Assembly (NCBI GenBank): GCA_027083665.1
Contig: JALWNV010000127.1
Location: 1-5,006, forward strand
Direction of reading: 5' to 3'
Source of the DNA: Helicobacteraceae bacterium
GTDB taxonomy: Bacteria > Campylobacterota > Campylobacteria > Campylobacterales > Sulfurimonadaceae
Length of the DNA: 5,006 nt
This document shows, in pieces, positions 1-5,006 of this stretch; position 1 is the stretch's first letter; the number at the start of each line of letters is the position of its first letter. The notes below the pieces were generated by a model. It was given only the letters and a program-made list of their open reading frames with translations. It was not told the origin of the DNA and did no database searches. The position numbers and the translations under genes were made by a program.

Positions 1-789
1 GCTCAACAGCGTCACCAGCCCCGCACCGAACTGCAGCGCCGCACTGCCCGCCAGCACCGCCGCCCCGCTCTTTTCGCCGCAGACGACCCCGAGATGCCCG
101 AAACTGCCTTTGTGCACATCGGCCCTTTCGCGATGCGGCAGTTTCAGGTCGCTTCGCTCCAGCAGTTTCCAATTCGAATCACGCTCGTAGCGGCTGCGGT
201 CGACACCGAGGTCGGCGACGACGATCTCGCCGACGACCTCTTTCGCCGCGTCGCTGAACATCCCGCGTTTGAGCGCCCCCATCGTTACCGTCAGGTCGGC
301 GCGGAAACAGCGGGTATCCGTCGTCCCGTCCGCGCGCAGGCCGCTGGGCATGTCACACGCCAGTTTGAACGCACGGCTTTCGTTCATCGTTTCGATCAGC
401 GCCAGCGAAGCGTCATCCAGCCCTCGGGAGAGCCCGCTGCCAAACAGCGCGTCGACAAGCACGTCGCATTCAGGCAGCCCGTCGCACAGGCCGATCCCGA
501 GCCGCTGTACCCTGGAAAGCTGCAGCTTCGCCATCGGCGATTTCGCACCCACAGGCAGCAGCAAAGAGACAGGATACGCCCCCTCCAGCAGCCGCGCCAG
601 GGTGATGCCGTCGGCTCCGTTGTTGCCCGGTCCGCAGACAACGGCGATATGCGCTCCTTTCCGAATCCGCCGACGAATCTCCGCCGCCATCGCTTCGGCG
701 GCGTGCTCCATCAGCAGATCCTCGCTCAATCCGTACTCTGTATAGCACCGTTTATCCAGCGTTCCGACTTCTTCGAACAGGTTTAGCAT
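1..789 (-). CDS. nnrD: Bifunctional NAD(P)H-hydrate epimerase / ADP-dependent NAD(P)H-hydrate dehydratase, 3' end cut by window edge
   Basis: This enzyme repairs NADH and NADPH that have become hydrated. The N-terminal domain (YjeF_N) interconverts the R and S hydrates, and the C-terminal domain (carbohydrate-kinase-like) dehydrates the S form using ADP or ATP. Translating the minus strand from the ATG at 789 gives 263 residues open to the window edge. Visible epimerase motifs are LMEHAAEAMA (26-35), the Rossmann-like GPGNNGADG loop (53-61; usually GNNGGDG, so one Gly is Ala), DALFGSGL (113-120) and CDMPSGL (145-151). The dehydratase domain opens at HKGSFGHLGVV (226-236) and a GAGLVT motif lies near the edge. 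Its ATP-binding and catalytic parts are outside the window. A weak GAG ribosome site lies 7 bases before the ATG. The neighbour across the promoter region is divergent, so this gene is probably transcribed from its own promoter. Family assignment is secure; that the downstream half is intact is assumed. Confidence 0.93.
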   Translation of the reverse strand, partial: MLNLFEEVGTLDKRCYTEYGLSEDLLMEHAAEAMAAEIRRRIRKGAHIAVVCGPGNNGADGITLARLLEGAYPVSLLLPVGAKSPMAKLQLSRVQRLGIGLCDGLPECDVLVDALFGSGLSRGLDDASLALIETMNESRAFKLACDMPSGLRADGTTDTRCFRADLTVTMGALKRGMFSDAAKEVVGEIVVADLGVDRSRYERDSNWKLLERSDLKLPHRERADVHKGSFGHLGVVCGEKSGAAVLAGSAALQFGAGLVTLLS

Positions 790-808
790 CGTTGGCTCTT
801 TTTTCAAA

Positions 809-814
809 ATTATA
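809..814 (-). promoter_or_regulatory. Candidate -10 box for the NAD(P)H-hydrate repair gene
   Basis: The minus strand reads TATAAT here, a perfect sigma-70 type -10 hexamer. Transcription would start near 802, giving a leader of about 12 bases with an AAAGAG ribosome site just inside it. No convincing -35 box is seen at the usual distance (GGGGTT). This is a prediction from sequence only. Confidence 0.45.
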
Positions 815-953
815 ACTTCAGGCACCTCTAAAACCCCTATATTGTCTCGAAACACGGAGCTTTAAGGTACCCTTTCCTTCGGATTCTACGATTTCAGATG
901 CTTCCGACAACAAAAATTCATGCAAATTAAGGGCACAATCGTCCAATTTGTAC

Positions 954-959
954 TATAAT
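954..959 (+). promoter_or_regulatory. Candidate -10 box for the outer-membrane barrel gene
   Basis: TATAAT is a perfect -10 hexamer 32 bases before the proposed GTG start. It predicts a transcript start near 966 and a leader of about 26 bases that includes the AAAGGA ribosome site at 980-985. There is no clear TTGACA at -35, which is common in Campylobacterota promoters. Confidence 0.55.
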
Positions 960-979
960 CAGAGACTTGAACTTTGCAC

Positions 980-985
980 AAAGGA
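980..985 (+). promoter_or_regulatory. Ribosome binding site that sets a GTG or TTG start
   Basis: AAAGGA lies 6 bases before GTG (992) and 9 bases before TTG (995). It falls inside the coding sequence if the more upstream TTG at 974 is used, so it argues against that longer start. It also forms part of a short imperfect palindrome (CTTTGCACAAAG, 972-983). Confidence 0.6.
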
Positions 986-991
986 TACCCT

Positions 992-1543
992 GTGTTGAAA
1001 AAAACACTCATCAGTGTAACTGCCGGCGGATTGCTGACGATGGCGGCCGCGGCGGAAAACACCGCGATCGCCTCTAAAAAATGGGAAGTCGGTATCGGTG
1101 CCGCCGGATTCATCGAGGGCTCCAGCGGCGACGGTCTTCAAAGCACCGGCGCATACGCCTTGCGTACCAACTACCGCTTCAAACCGGCATGGTCCCTGAC
1201 GGGCGAATACATGTTCTCCCCCAACGGAAACTATCGCGACCGCGACGACCGTACCGATATCCACCGCGTGATCGCTTCGGTCGACTGGGATGCCTATCCC
1301 GACGACTATTACTCTCCCTATCTCGCCGCGGGGATCGGTTACGAGGAGTTCAGCGGAGATGCATCCAACCGCAACGGCGCCCTTGCCGCATTCGGCGGCG
1401 GGATCCGCTTCAACTTCACCGAAACAATCGGGGTGAATCTCGAAGCGAAATACAAAATGAACCTCGATCACCAGGATACGAATGTCCTCCTCACCGGTGC
1501 GCTCAACTACCGCTTCGGTACGTCCGGCGACAACGCCGAATAA
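992..1543 (+). CDS. Small outer-membrane beta-barrel protein (OmpA/OMP_b-brl type, eight strands), non-ATG start
   Basis: Predicted 183-residue outer-membrane protein. The start is taken as GTG at 992 from ribosome-site spacing; TTG at 995 would give the very typical MKKTLIS signal start and is almost as likely. Residues 1-21 form a signal peptide: two lysines, a hydrophobic core, then AAAA before Glu22. The mature part shows eight segments with alternating polar and hydrophobic residues that fit barrel strands: KWEVGIGAAGF, YALRTNYRF, WSLTGEYMFS, HRVIASVDWDAY, YSPYLAAGIGYEEF, LAAFGGGIRFNF, IGVNLEAKYKMN and VLLTGALNYRFG. Loops are acidic (RDRDDRTD, DAYPDDYYS). There is no OmpA C-terminal peptidoglycan-binding domain, so it is a stand-alone barrel. 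It ends with a short polar tail after the last strand instead of a terminal Phe. Role (pore, adhesin or structural) cannot be told. It converges on the nitroreductase gene with a 3-bp gap. Confidence 0.85.
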   Translation: MLKKTLISVTAGGLLTMAAAAENTAIASKKWEVGIGAAGFIEGSSGDGLQSTGAYALRTNYRFKPAWSLTGEYMFSPNGNYRDRDDRTDIHRVIASVDWDAYPDDYYSPYLAAGIGYEEFSGDASNRNGALAAFGGGIRFNFTETIGVNLEAKYKMNLDHQDTNVLLTGALNYRFGTSGDNAE

Positions 1544-1546
1544 ATC

Positions 1547-2164
1547 CTACCGCCGCTCGACGATCGCGTCCAGAGGCAGCCGGTGATGCGACGGCTGCTC
1601 ATCGAGCCGGAAACCGAATGCCACGAGCAGCGCGACGGAAAACGCCTTTTCCAATGCCAGTAACCTTTCCACCTCCGCTTTCTCAAACCCCTCGATCGGG
1701 CAGCTGTCGATCCGCAGCGACGCCGCACCCGTCATCATATTCGCCGCGGCGATATAGCACTGCTTATGCGTCCATGCCTCGACGGCTTCACGGCTGTGAA
1801 ACCGGGGCGTCATATGGTTTTTGTAGACCTCGAGGTAGTGTTCAAGTGCCTCTTGCGGCAATCCGCGGCGTTTGAACATCCTTTCGACATAGTCACTTCC
1901 CGGCAGTACGCTTTCATTGTCGGCGGCGATCACGAGCAGATGGCTGCATTCGGTGATCTGAGCCTGATTCCAGCACAGCGGGCGCATACGCGCTTTGAGC
2001 GCATCGTCCGTAACAACGATAAAACGCCACGGTTCCATCCCGAACGACGAGGGTGACATCCGGCCGAATTCCAGTATCTCATCAAACTGTTCCTGCGGGA
2101 TCTTCTCATCCCTGAACCGTTTGCAGGCATGACGAAACCGCATCGCTTCCGTAAACTCAGACAT
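1547..2164 (-). CDS. NAD(P)H-dependent FMN nitroreductase (NfsB/RdxA-like)
   Basis: Predicted 205-residue cytoplasmic flavoenzyme that uses NAD(P)H to reduce nitro compounds, quinones or related acceptors as a homodimer with FMN. Family marks are the FMN-phosphate-binding start RHACKRF (11-17), MSPSSFGMEPWRFIVV (36-51, equivalent to SPSS...QPWHF in E. coli NfsB), the helix around WTHKQCYIAAANMM, and IDSCPIEGF, which matches the DAVPIEGF region of NfsB. The length fits the NfsB/RdxA group. The start at 2164 is chosen because AAAGGAG lies just upstream and the protein then begins right at the family N-terminus; a longer reading frame to 2227 adds only residues without family character. The ATG overlaps the end of the DUF309 gene by 8 bp, so translation is probably coupled. 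It is the last gene of the operon. The physiological substrate is unknown. The RHxCKxF form resembles H. pylori RdxA, the enzyme behind metronidazole activation, but this is similarity recalled from memory. Confidence 0.92.
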   Translation of the reverse strand: MSEFTEAMRFRHACKRFRDEKIPQEQFDEILEFGRMSPSSFGMEPWRFIVVTDDALKARMRPLCWNQAQITECSHLLVIAADNESVLPGSDYVERMFKRRGLPQEALEHYLEVYKNHMTPRFHSREAVEAWTHKQCYIAAANMMTGAASLRIDSCPIEGFEKAEVERLLALEKAFSVALLVAFGFRLDEQPSHHRLPLDAIVERR

Positions 2165-2474
2165 AAAAGCTCCTTTCGATTGCATGTACCGCTTCATCCA
2201 GTTCGAAATACAGGGGGTTGCGTTCACCGACCCGCGACAGATACTCGCGGTACTTCAGATAGACCCTCCACGGCCCCGGCGCTTTGTGCGGACGCCCCCG
2301 CTTGTGCAGCTCGAAACTGACACTGGCGTTGATCAGCCCCTTGAGCAGCAGCACTTCCGGCGTTTTTTCAAAACGTATCGGGAACCAAAGCGCTTCGAGT
2401 GCTTCGTGCGCATCATAGTAGCGCTCCTCGCGAAGACAGGCGAGAAAAGTGTCGGCATCACCGCGCGTCAGCAT
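2157..2474 (-). CDS. DUF309 family protein
   Basis: Predicted 105-residue soluble, mostly helical protein of the DUF309 family, whose function is unknown. The family signature is the helix RYYDAHEALEALW (18-30), where His23, Glu24 and Glu27 form the conserved HExxE-like cluster, followed by LLLKGLINASVSFELHKRGRPHKA (42-65), which corresponds to the family's KGLIQ-A...H...G helix. The usual GN..GA segment is replaced by GRPHKAPGPW. The start at 2474 is preferred over 2546 because AAGGAAG lies upstream and the family domain begins within about ten residues. It is the middle gene of three: its ATG overlaps the stop of the rhodanese-like gene by 7 bp (ATGCTGA) and its TGA overlaps the nitroreductase ATG by 8 bp. 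The conserved acid/His cluster could bind a metal, but that is inference. Confidence 0.86.
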   Translation of the reverse strand: MLTRGDADTFLACLREERYYDAHEALEALWFPIRFEKTPEVLLLKGLINASVSFELHKRGRPHKAPGPWRVYLKYREYLSRVGERNPLYFELDEAVHAIERSFYV

Positions 2475-2827
2475 CCGCACTTCCTTTCCCCCTTTCCACT
2501 CTCCTCTTCCCCGCCAAAAGCCTCCGGCTGAAAATACTTCCGCCAATATCCCCGCCCGCCATGCAGCGAGATGCAGTGTTTGCCCGGAAAACGTTCACGG
2601 TACTCCTGCAGCCGTTCTTTTGTCGCCTTGCCGGTGTCACAGTAGAAGACGAAGACCGAGCCGTCAGGCTCCTTTTGAAGCTGCGGCGGATTGAACGTCA
2701 CGGTTTCGATCCGTTCGAGCGGGCCGAGCACCGTATCGATCAGCAGCACCTTGACACCTTCACTCTCGAGCCGACTCTTTTCGCGCAAGAACTCCTCTTG
2801 CGTCCATTCATCGGGGAATTGACTCAT
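2468..2827 (-). CDS. Rhodanese-like domain protein with altered active-site loop and CGC tail
   Basis: Predicted 119-residue cytoplasmic protein, first gene of the operon. The rhodanese fold is suggested by a beta strand ending in Asp (KVLLID, 26-31), then SVFVFYC (57-63) carrying the candidate catalytic Cys63, the loop CDTGKA (63-68), a helix (TKERLQEYRERF), and CISLHGGRGYW (85-95), which matches the GG..W signature of the last rhodanese strand and turn. In sulfurtransferases the loop is CxxGxR, with Cys carrying the persulfide; here the Arg position is Ala68, so activity may be altered. The N-terminal half is divergent and lacks the usual DxR...EY..GHI motif. The last residues are KCGC, adding two cysteines on a Glu/Lys-rich tail (EEESGKGERKCGC). 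Start ATG at 2827 is supported by AAAGAGA five bases upstream. It could instead be another thioredoxin-size fold; rhodanese-like is a moderate call. Confidence 0.68.
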   Translation of the reverse strand: MSQFPDEWTQEEFLREKSRLESEGVKVLLIDTVLGPLERIETVTFNPPQLQKEPDGSVFVFYCDTGKATKERLQEYRERFPGKHCISLHGGRGYWRKYFQPEAFGGEEESGKGERKCGC

Positions 2828-2843
2828 CTTTATCTCTTTATCT
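2828..2843 (-). repeat. Perfect tandem 8-bp repeat forming the leader and ribosome site of the rhodanese-like gene
   Basis: On the minus strand AGATAAAG occurs twice in a row and abuts the ATG at 2827. The join of the two copies makes AAAGAGA, the best ribosome-binding match, with TAAAG as spacer. Adding or losing one copy would create or remove this site. Two copies of an AT-rich octamer can arise by chance. Confidence 0.5.
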
Positions 2844-2965
2844 ATTTTTTTCCGATTTTACTCTACCTATCATTATTTTTCTTGCCGAATCCGGACTTAC
2901 GTTATAATCACCAAAATGGTTTCATTATAAACGACCGTTTTTCGAACTCAAGGAAAAACAGATCA
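2844..2965. promoter_or_regulatory. AT-rich divergent promoter region
   Basis: This region lies between the rhodanese-led operon (minus) and the small exported protein (plus) and is far richer in A and T than its neighbours. On the minus strand TAAAAT (2860-2855) could be the -10 box of the operon, giving a leader of about 20 bases. On the plus strand TATAAT (2903-2908) and TATAAA (2926-2931) are two candidate -10 boxes for the small gene. TTGCCG at 2882 is only a weak -35 match. The ribosome site AAGGAAA is at 2951-2957 with AAGGA at its core. No operator palindrome was recognised. Confidence 0.5.
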
Positions 2966-3295
2966 ATGATCCGCCCCAAATGCGGTATAGTTACTTTTGC
3001 TTTAATCCTTTCACTTCTGCAGAGCGATGCCGCTGCCGAAATAGCAGCGGACAAAGAAGAACATATGCTTGTCGGGACAGCGATTTACGGCATCTGTATC
3101 GGTTTCGGCTATCTGAGCGGCACCGAAGACTGGTTCAACTACAAAACCTGTCTGATTCCTGTAGGCATCATTGCCCTCGATAAAGAACGCTATGACAAGA
3201 AAGGCCACGGCACCCCCGAATGGGCGGACGTTCGTGCGACAGTTGCCATCCCTGTTATCATCGCCGGTGTCACCTATACCGTCTATGAGTGGTAA
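2966..3295 (+). CDS. Small exported protein, possibly YfiM/DUF2279-like
   Basis: Predicted 109-residue secreted or inner-membrane-associated protein of unknown function. The ATG at 2966 follows AAGGA at about 10 bases. Residues 1-23 look like a signal peptide: Arg and Lys near the start, the hydrophobic run IVTFALILSLL, then QSDAAA before Glu24. There is a Cys at position 6, but no lipobox is placed where a lipoprotein would need it. The mature part has DKEEH (28-32), a hydrophobic stretch AIYGICIGFGYL, then the segment GIIALDKERYDKKGHGTPEWADVRAT split by charged residues, and a final hydrophobic stretch VAIPVIIAGVTYTV. The order DK..H, hydrophobic helix, KE.YD...G...D..AT resembles the YfiM/DUF2279 group of small predicted periplasmic proteins; I rate that as suggestive only. 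The reading frame is open far upstream (to 2399), but that part is antisense to the operon and is not coding. Confidence 0.72.
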   Translation: MIRPKCGIVTFALILSLLQSDAAAEIAADKEEHMLVGTAIYGICIGFGYLSGTEDWFNYKTCLIPVGIIALDKERYDKKGHGTPEWADVRATVAIPVIIAGVTYTVYEW

Positions 3296-3350
3296 AAGCG
3301 GCGTTCTCGGCCCCTACCTCATATTAACGTTTAGGCGATAGAATACCGCT
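3296..3350 (+). promoter_or_regulatory. Short gap with possible leaderless promoter for the helicase
   Basis: The 55-base gap has no hairpin plus T-run that would end the upstream transcript. TAGAAT at 3339-3344 is a good -10 match and ends six bases before the ATG at 3351, which would place the transcript start at or next to the start codon. No Shine-Dalgarno-like purine run sits at the normal distance. Either the transcript is leaderless or the gene is read through from the small exported gene with weak initiation. Confidence 0.4.
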
Positions 3351-5006
3351 ATGGCAAAAAAGAAGAAAAAACTCACCCGAATCAACGCCTCCGTCCGCCG
3401 GTTTTTCGACGGCGACGGGTTCGACGAGGGTATCGGGCGGGTCGAAACGGCGACACTCGCCGAGCTGGTGCAGTCGCTGGGGCTCACGCCCGACAACTAT
3501 GCGCGCGAAACGCTCGTGAGAACACTGCGGCGCGTATGGTCCGACGGCGATTTTGAGACGCGGGCGCGGATCACCGCTTTTTTTACCGCCGAAGGGCGCG
3601 TCTATCCCTCTGCGAAGACAAAAGAGCCTTCACTCGAACGCCGTGAAAAAATCGACACGATTCTCGAGACGATGCAGGTCACGCCTGACGAGGCCCGTGA
3701 ATTACACAACGCCTTTATAGAGGTTCGCACCAAAAAAATCACGCCGCAGAAAATAGAATCCAAACTGCGCCATCTGCGTTTCGAACACAAGCGCGAACGC
3801 ATCGAAAACGCCTGTGAAGGCAGGTTCGATCTCGACAACCGCCTGGAATTCAACGCCGTGCTTGAGTACAACGTACTTGGAGAGCATTTCAAAAAAATCC
3901 ATCCGCTCAAAACGCCTCCGTTCTCCTACAATGACCTCGAGCAAAAAGACGAATCGGAACTGATCGCCGAAATCCGAATCGCGAAAAGATCGGTCACCGA
4001 AACGAAACAGGACGATCTCGACGCCTTCCTGGCTACACTGACCCCCGAACATGCCTATCTCGACCCCGAACAGATCATCCATGCGCTGAAAACCGCGCCG
4101 CCGGACGCGCCGCTGACCCTGCCGCCGCTCGAAGACGCGCTGCTCGAAACACTCCTGCAAAAGCACATACCCCTCAGCGGCATGGTGCAAACCGGCGAAG
4201 AGATCATCCTCAGTATCCGCAGTCACTTCACCCCGGATGGCTTCACCCGTCCGCTGTCATACGAAGCTCATCTTTCGCTCAATGCCGAACCGATGCTGCG
4301 GACCGTCTGGAACGCGGAACCCTTCGATATCGCCGCACAGCTCGAATCAGCATTGAAAAACGAAAGGGAGAGCTTCTGCGCCCAGCTCGCTCAGCTGCAT
4401 GCGGAGTGCGCCGAACGTTCCCGGCTGCTTGAAATGGACGACGAGTCGATCGACCGATGGCTCGAAGAGGAGCTCACCCCCTATCTCGGCGAACAGCTCG
4501 TGATCTCCTCCAAACTCTGGCGCCGCACCCTGTTTCATTTTGATCGCCACATCAAAGACGCGCTGCTCAGACGCCAGCGCCGGGAGCTGCTCGCGCGCAC
4601 TATCCGCGACTTTAAGAACCTCTTTCCCGTCGCGAGGCAGCTGCGCCGAAAACTCGTCTTCTACACCGGCCCGACAAACAGCGGCAAGACCTACCGCGCC
4701 ATGTCGGCACTGGAAAAGGCCGATACGGGCTACTACCTCGCGCCGCTTCGCCTGCTCGCACTCGAAGGCTACGAATCGCTGCGCAGCCGCGGCATCGCCG
4801 CCTCGCTCGTCACCGGCGAAGAGCAGCTTCTCGACGAAGAGGCCACCCATATCAGCTCTACCATCGAAATGCTCGATTTCGCCGCGGATGTCGATGTCTG
4901 CGTGATCGACGAGGTCCAGATGCTCGGCGACCGCGACCGCGGCTGGGCCTGGGCAAACGCGATCATCGGCGCCCCGGCGAAAACCGTCATCATGACCGGC
5001 TCGGAC
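3351..5006 (+). CDS. Suv3-type ATP-dependent RNA helicase with long N-terminal region, 3' end cut by window edge
   Basis: Predicted DExH-type superfamily 2 helicase of the Suv3 (mitochondrial degradosome) group, which unwinds RNA using ATP. The frame is open for 552 residues to the edge. Helicase motifs start late: Walker A GPTNSGKT (440-447), APLRLLALE (464-472, motif Ia), TGEE (488-491, Ib region), STIEM (about 505-509), Walker B DEVQM (520-524) and DRGWAWA (529-535). The Walker B is DEVQ rather than DEAD, as in Suv3. The segment LFPVARQLRRKLVFYTGPT just before Walker A also matches Suv3 proteins. Motif III onward, the second RecA domain and the C-terminus lie outside. Residues 1-435 have no domain I can name; they open with a Lys-rich stretch (AKKKKKL), then charged, probably helical segments with many Glu and Arg, and a Glu/Leu-rich helix near 338-370. 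An in-frame TAG at 3339 makes 3351 the first ATG. Substrate and partners (for example an exoribonuclease) are unknown. Confidence 0.9.
   Translation, partial: MAKKKKKLTRINASVRRFFDGDGFDEGIGRVETATLAELVQSLGLTPDNYARETLVRTLRRVWSDGDFETRARITAFFTAEGRVYPSAKTKEPSLERREKIDTILETMQVTPDEARELHNAFIEVRTKKITPQKIESKLRHLRFEHKRERIENACEGRFDLDNRLEFNAVLEYNVLGEHFKKIHPLKTPPFSYNDLEQKDESELIAEIRIAKRSVTETKQDDLDAFLATLTPEHAYLDPEQIIHALKTAPPDAPLTLPPLEDALLETLLQKHIPLSGMVQTGEEIILSIRSHFTPDGFTRPLSYEAHLSLNAEPMLRTVWNAEPFDIAAQLESALKNERESFCAQLAQLHAECAERSRLLEMDDESIDRWLEEELTPYLGEQLVISSKLWRRTLFHFDRHIKDALLRRQRRELLARTIRDFKNLFPVARQLRRKLVFYTGPTNSGKTYRAMSALEKADTGYYLAPLRLLALEGYESLRSRGIAASLVTGEEQLLDEEATHISSTIEMLDFAADVDVCVIDEVQMLGDRDRGWAWANAIIGAPAKTVIMTGSD

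Larger units (their letters stand above)
790..991. other. Divergent intergenic region between the hydrate-repair gene and the outer-membrane protein gene
   Basis: These 200 bases are clearly richer in A and T than the flanking genes. They hold two outward-facing TATAAT boxes (809-814 minus, 954-959 plus) and the leader of the plus-strand gene. I found no supported small ORF: the minus-strand reading frame across 886-1113 runs into the barrel-protein gene and has no recognisable protein features. No tRNA-like fold or strong terminator hairpin was seen. The middle stretch, about 830-940, holds nothing I can name and has room for an operator or a small RNA. Confidence 0.6.

Noticed and set aside
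94..786. Plus-strand open frame of 230 codons
   Set aside because: It is antisense to the well-supported hydrate-repair gene, is full of Arg/Gln/Pro, and shows no family motif; long shadows are expected in GC-rich genes.
1525..1538. CGGCG-ACAA-CGCCG hairpin as a bidirectional terminator
   Set aside because: The stem is only 5 bp, lies inside coding sequence, and is not followed by a T-run on either strand.
1081..1875. Plus-strand open frame of 264 codons crossing the barrel gene and the nitroreductase
   Set aside because: It is extremely Arg/Pro-rich, spans two convergent genes in the wrong frame, and has no ribosome site or motif.
2165..2227. Longer start for the nitroreductase
   Set aside because: The extra 21 residues match nothing in the family, and a strong AAAGGAG site precedes the ATG at 2164.
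2475..2546. Longer start for the DUF309 protein
   Set aside because: The added residues are Gly/Arg/Lys-rich and overlap the rhodanese-like gene more deeply; AAGGAAG supports 2474.
2399..2965. Upstream extension of the small exported protein to a 298-residue protein
   Set aside because: This part is antisense to the rhodanese-like and DUF309 genes and passes through the AT-rich promoter region; the signal peptide and ribosome site fit a start at 2966.
3356..3362. In-frame A AAA AAG slippery heptamer at codons 2-4 of the helicase
   Set aside because: It fits the -1 frameshift pattern, but it lies at the very start, encodes an ordinary lysine run, and the shifted frame gives an Arg-rich peptide that soon stops; no stimulatory hairpin was evident.
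3702..4850. Two minus-strand open frames (3702-4226 and 4347-4850)
   Set aside because: Both are antisense shadows inside the helicase gene, which has unmistakable motifs on the plus strand.
1..5006. CRISPR array, tRNA, insertion sequence, toxin-antitoxin or defence island
   Set aside because: No regularly spaced repeats, cloverleaf, transposase motif, terminal inverted repeats or paired small toxin-like genes were found on either strand.

Overview
The window is GC-rich bacterial chromosome with tightly packed genes. It holds seven protein-coding genes, two of them cut by the window edges. I saw no rRNA, tRNA, CRISPR array, insertion sequence or phage gene. The best guess for the host is a Gram-negative bacterium, tentatively a Campylobacterota relative of the Sulfurimonas/Sulfurovum/Hydrogenimonas type. 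The hints are an outer-membrane barrel with a signal peptide, a nitroreductase with an RHxCKxF start like H. pylori RdxA, and promoters with a clear TATAAT box but no recognisable -35 box. This placement is inference and no marker gene confirms it.

Layout. At 1-789 (minus) is the 5' part of a bifunctional NAD(P)H-hydrate repair enzyme: the whole epimerase domain and the first ~42 residues of the dehydratase domain. A 200-bp intergenic region follows with back-to-back promoters. At 992-1543 (plus) is a small eight-stranded outer-membrane beta-barrel protein with a non-ATG start. It converges, with a gap of only 3 bp, on a three-gene minus-strand operon. In transcription order this operon is a rhodanese-like protein (2827-2468), a DUF309 protein (2474-2157) and an FMN nitroreductase (2164-1547). 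Both junctions overlap by 7-8 bp, so translation is probably coupled. An AT-rich divergent promoter region (2828-2965) separates the operon from a small exported protein resembling the YfiM/DUF2279 group (2966-3295). From 3351 to the right edge runs a Suv3-type RNA helicase. It has about 435 residues ahead of Walker A and no visible Shine-Dalgarno sequence, and a -10-like box lies six bases before the ATG.

How the genes may work together. The hydrate-repair enzyme, which restores damaged NAD(P)H, and the nitroreductase, which consumes NAD(P)H, touch the same cofactor pool but are not co-transcribed. The rhodanese/DUF309/nitroreductase trio is the most coherent unit and may act in a shared redox or sulfur process, but nothing in the sequence fixes a substrate. 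The Suv3-type helicase points to RNA turnover. I do not see a defence system or other clearly new multi-gene machine; the most unusual items are the helicase N-terminal region and the compact rhodanese-DUF309-nitroreductase operon.
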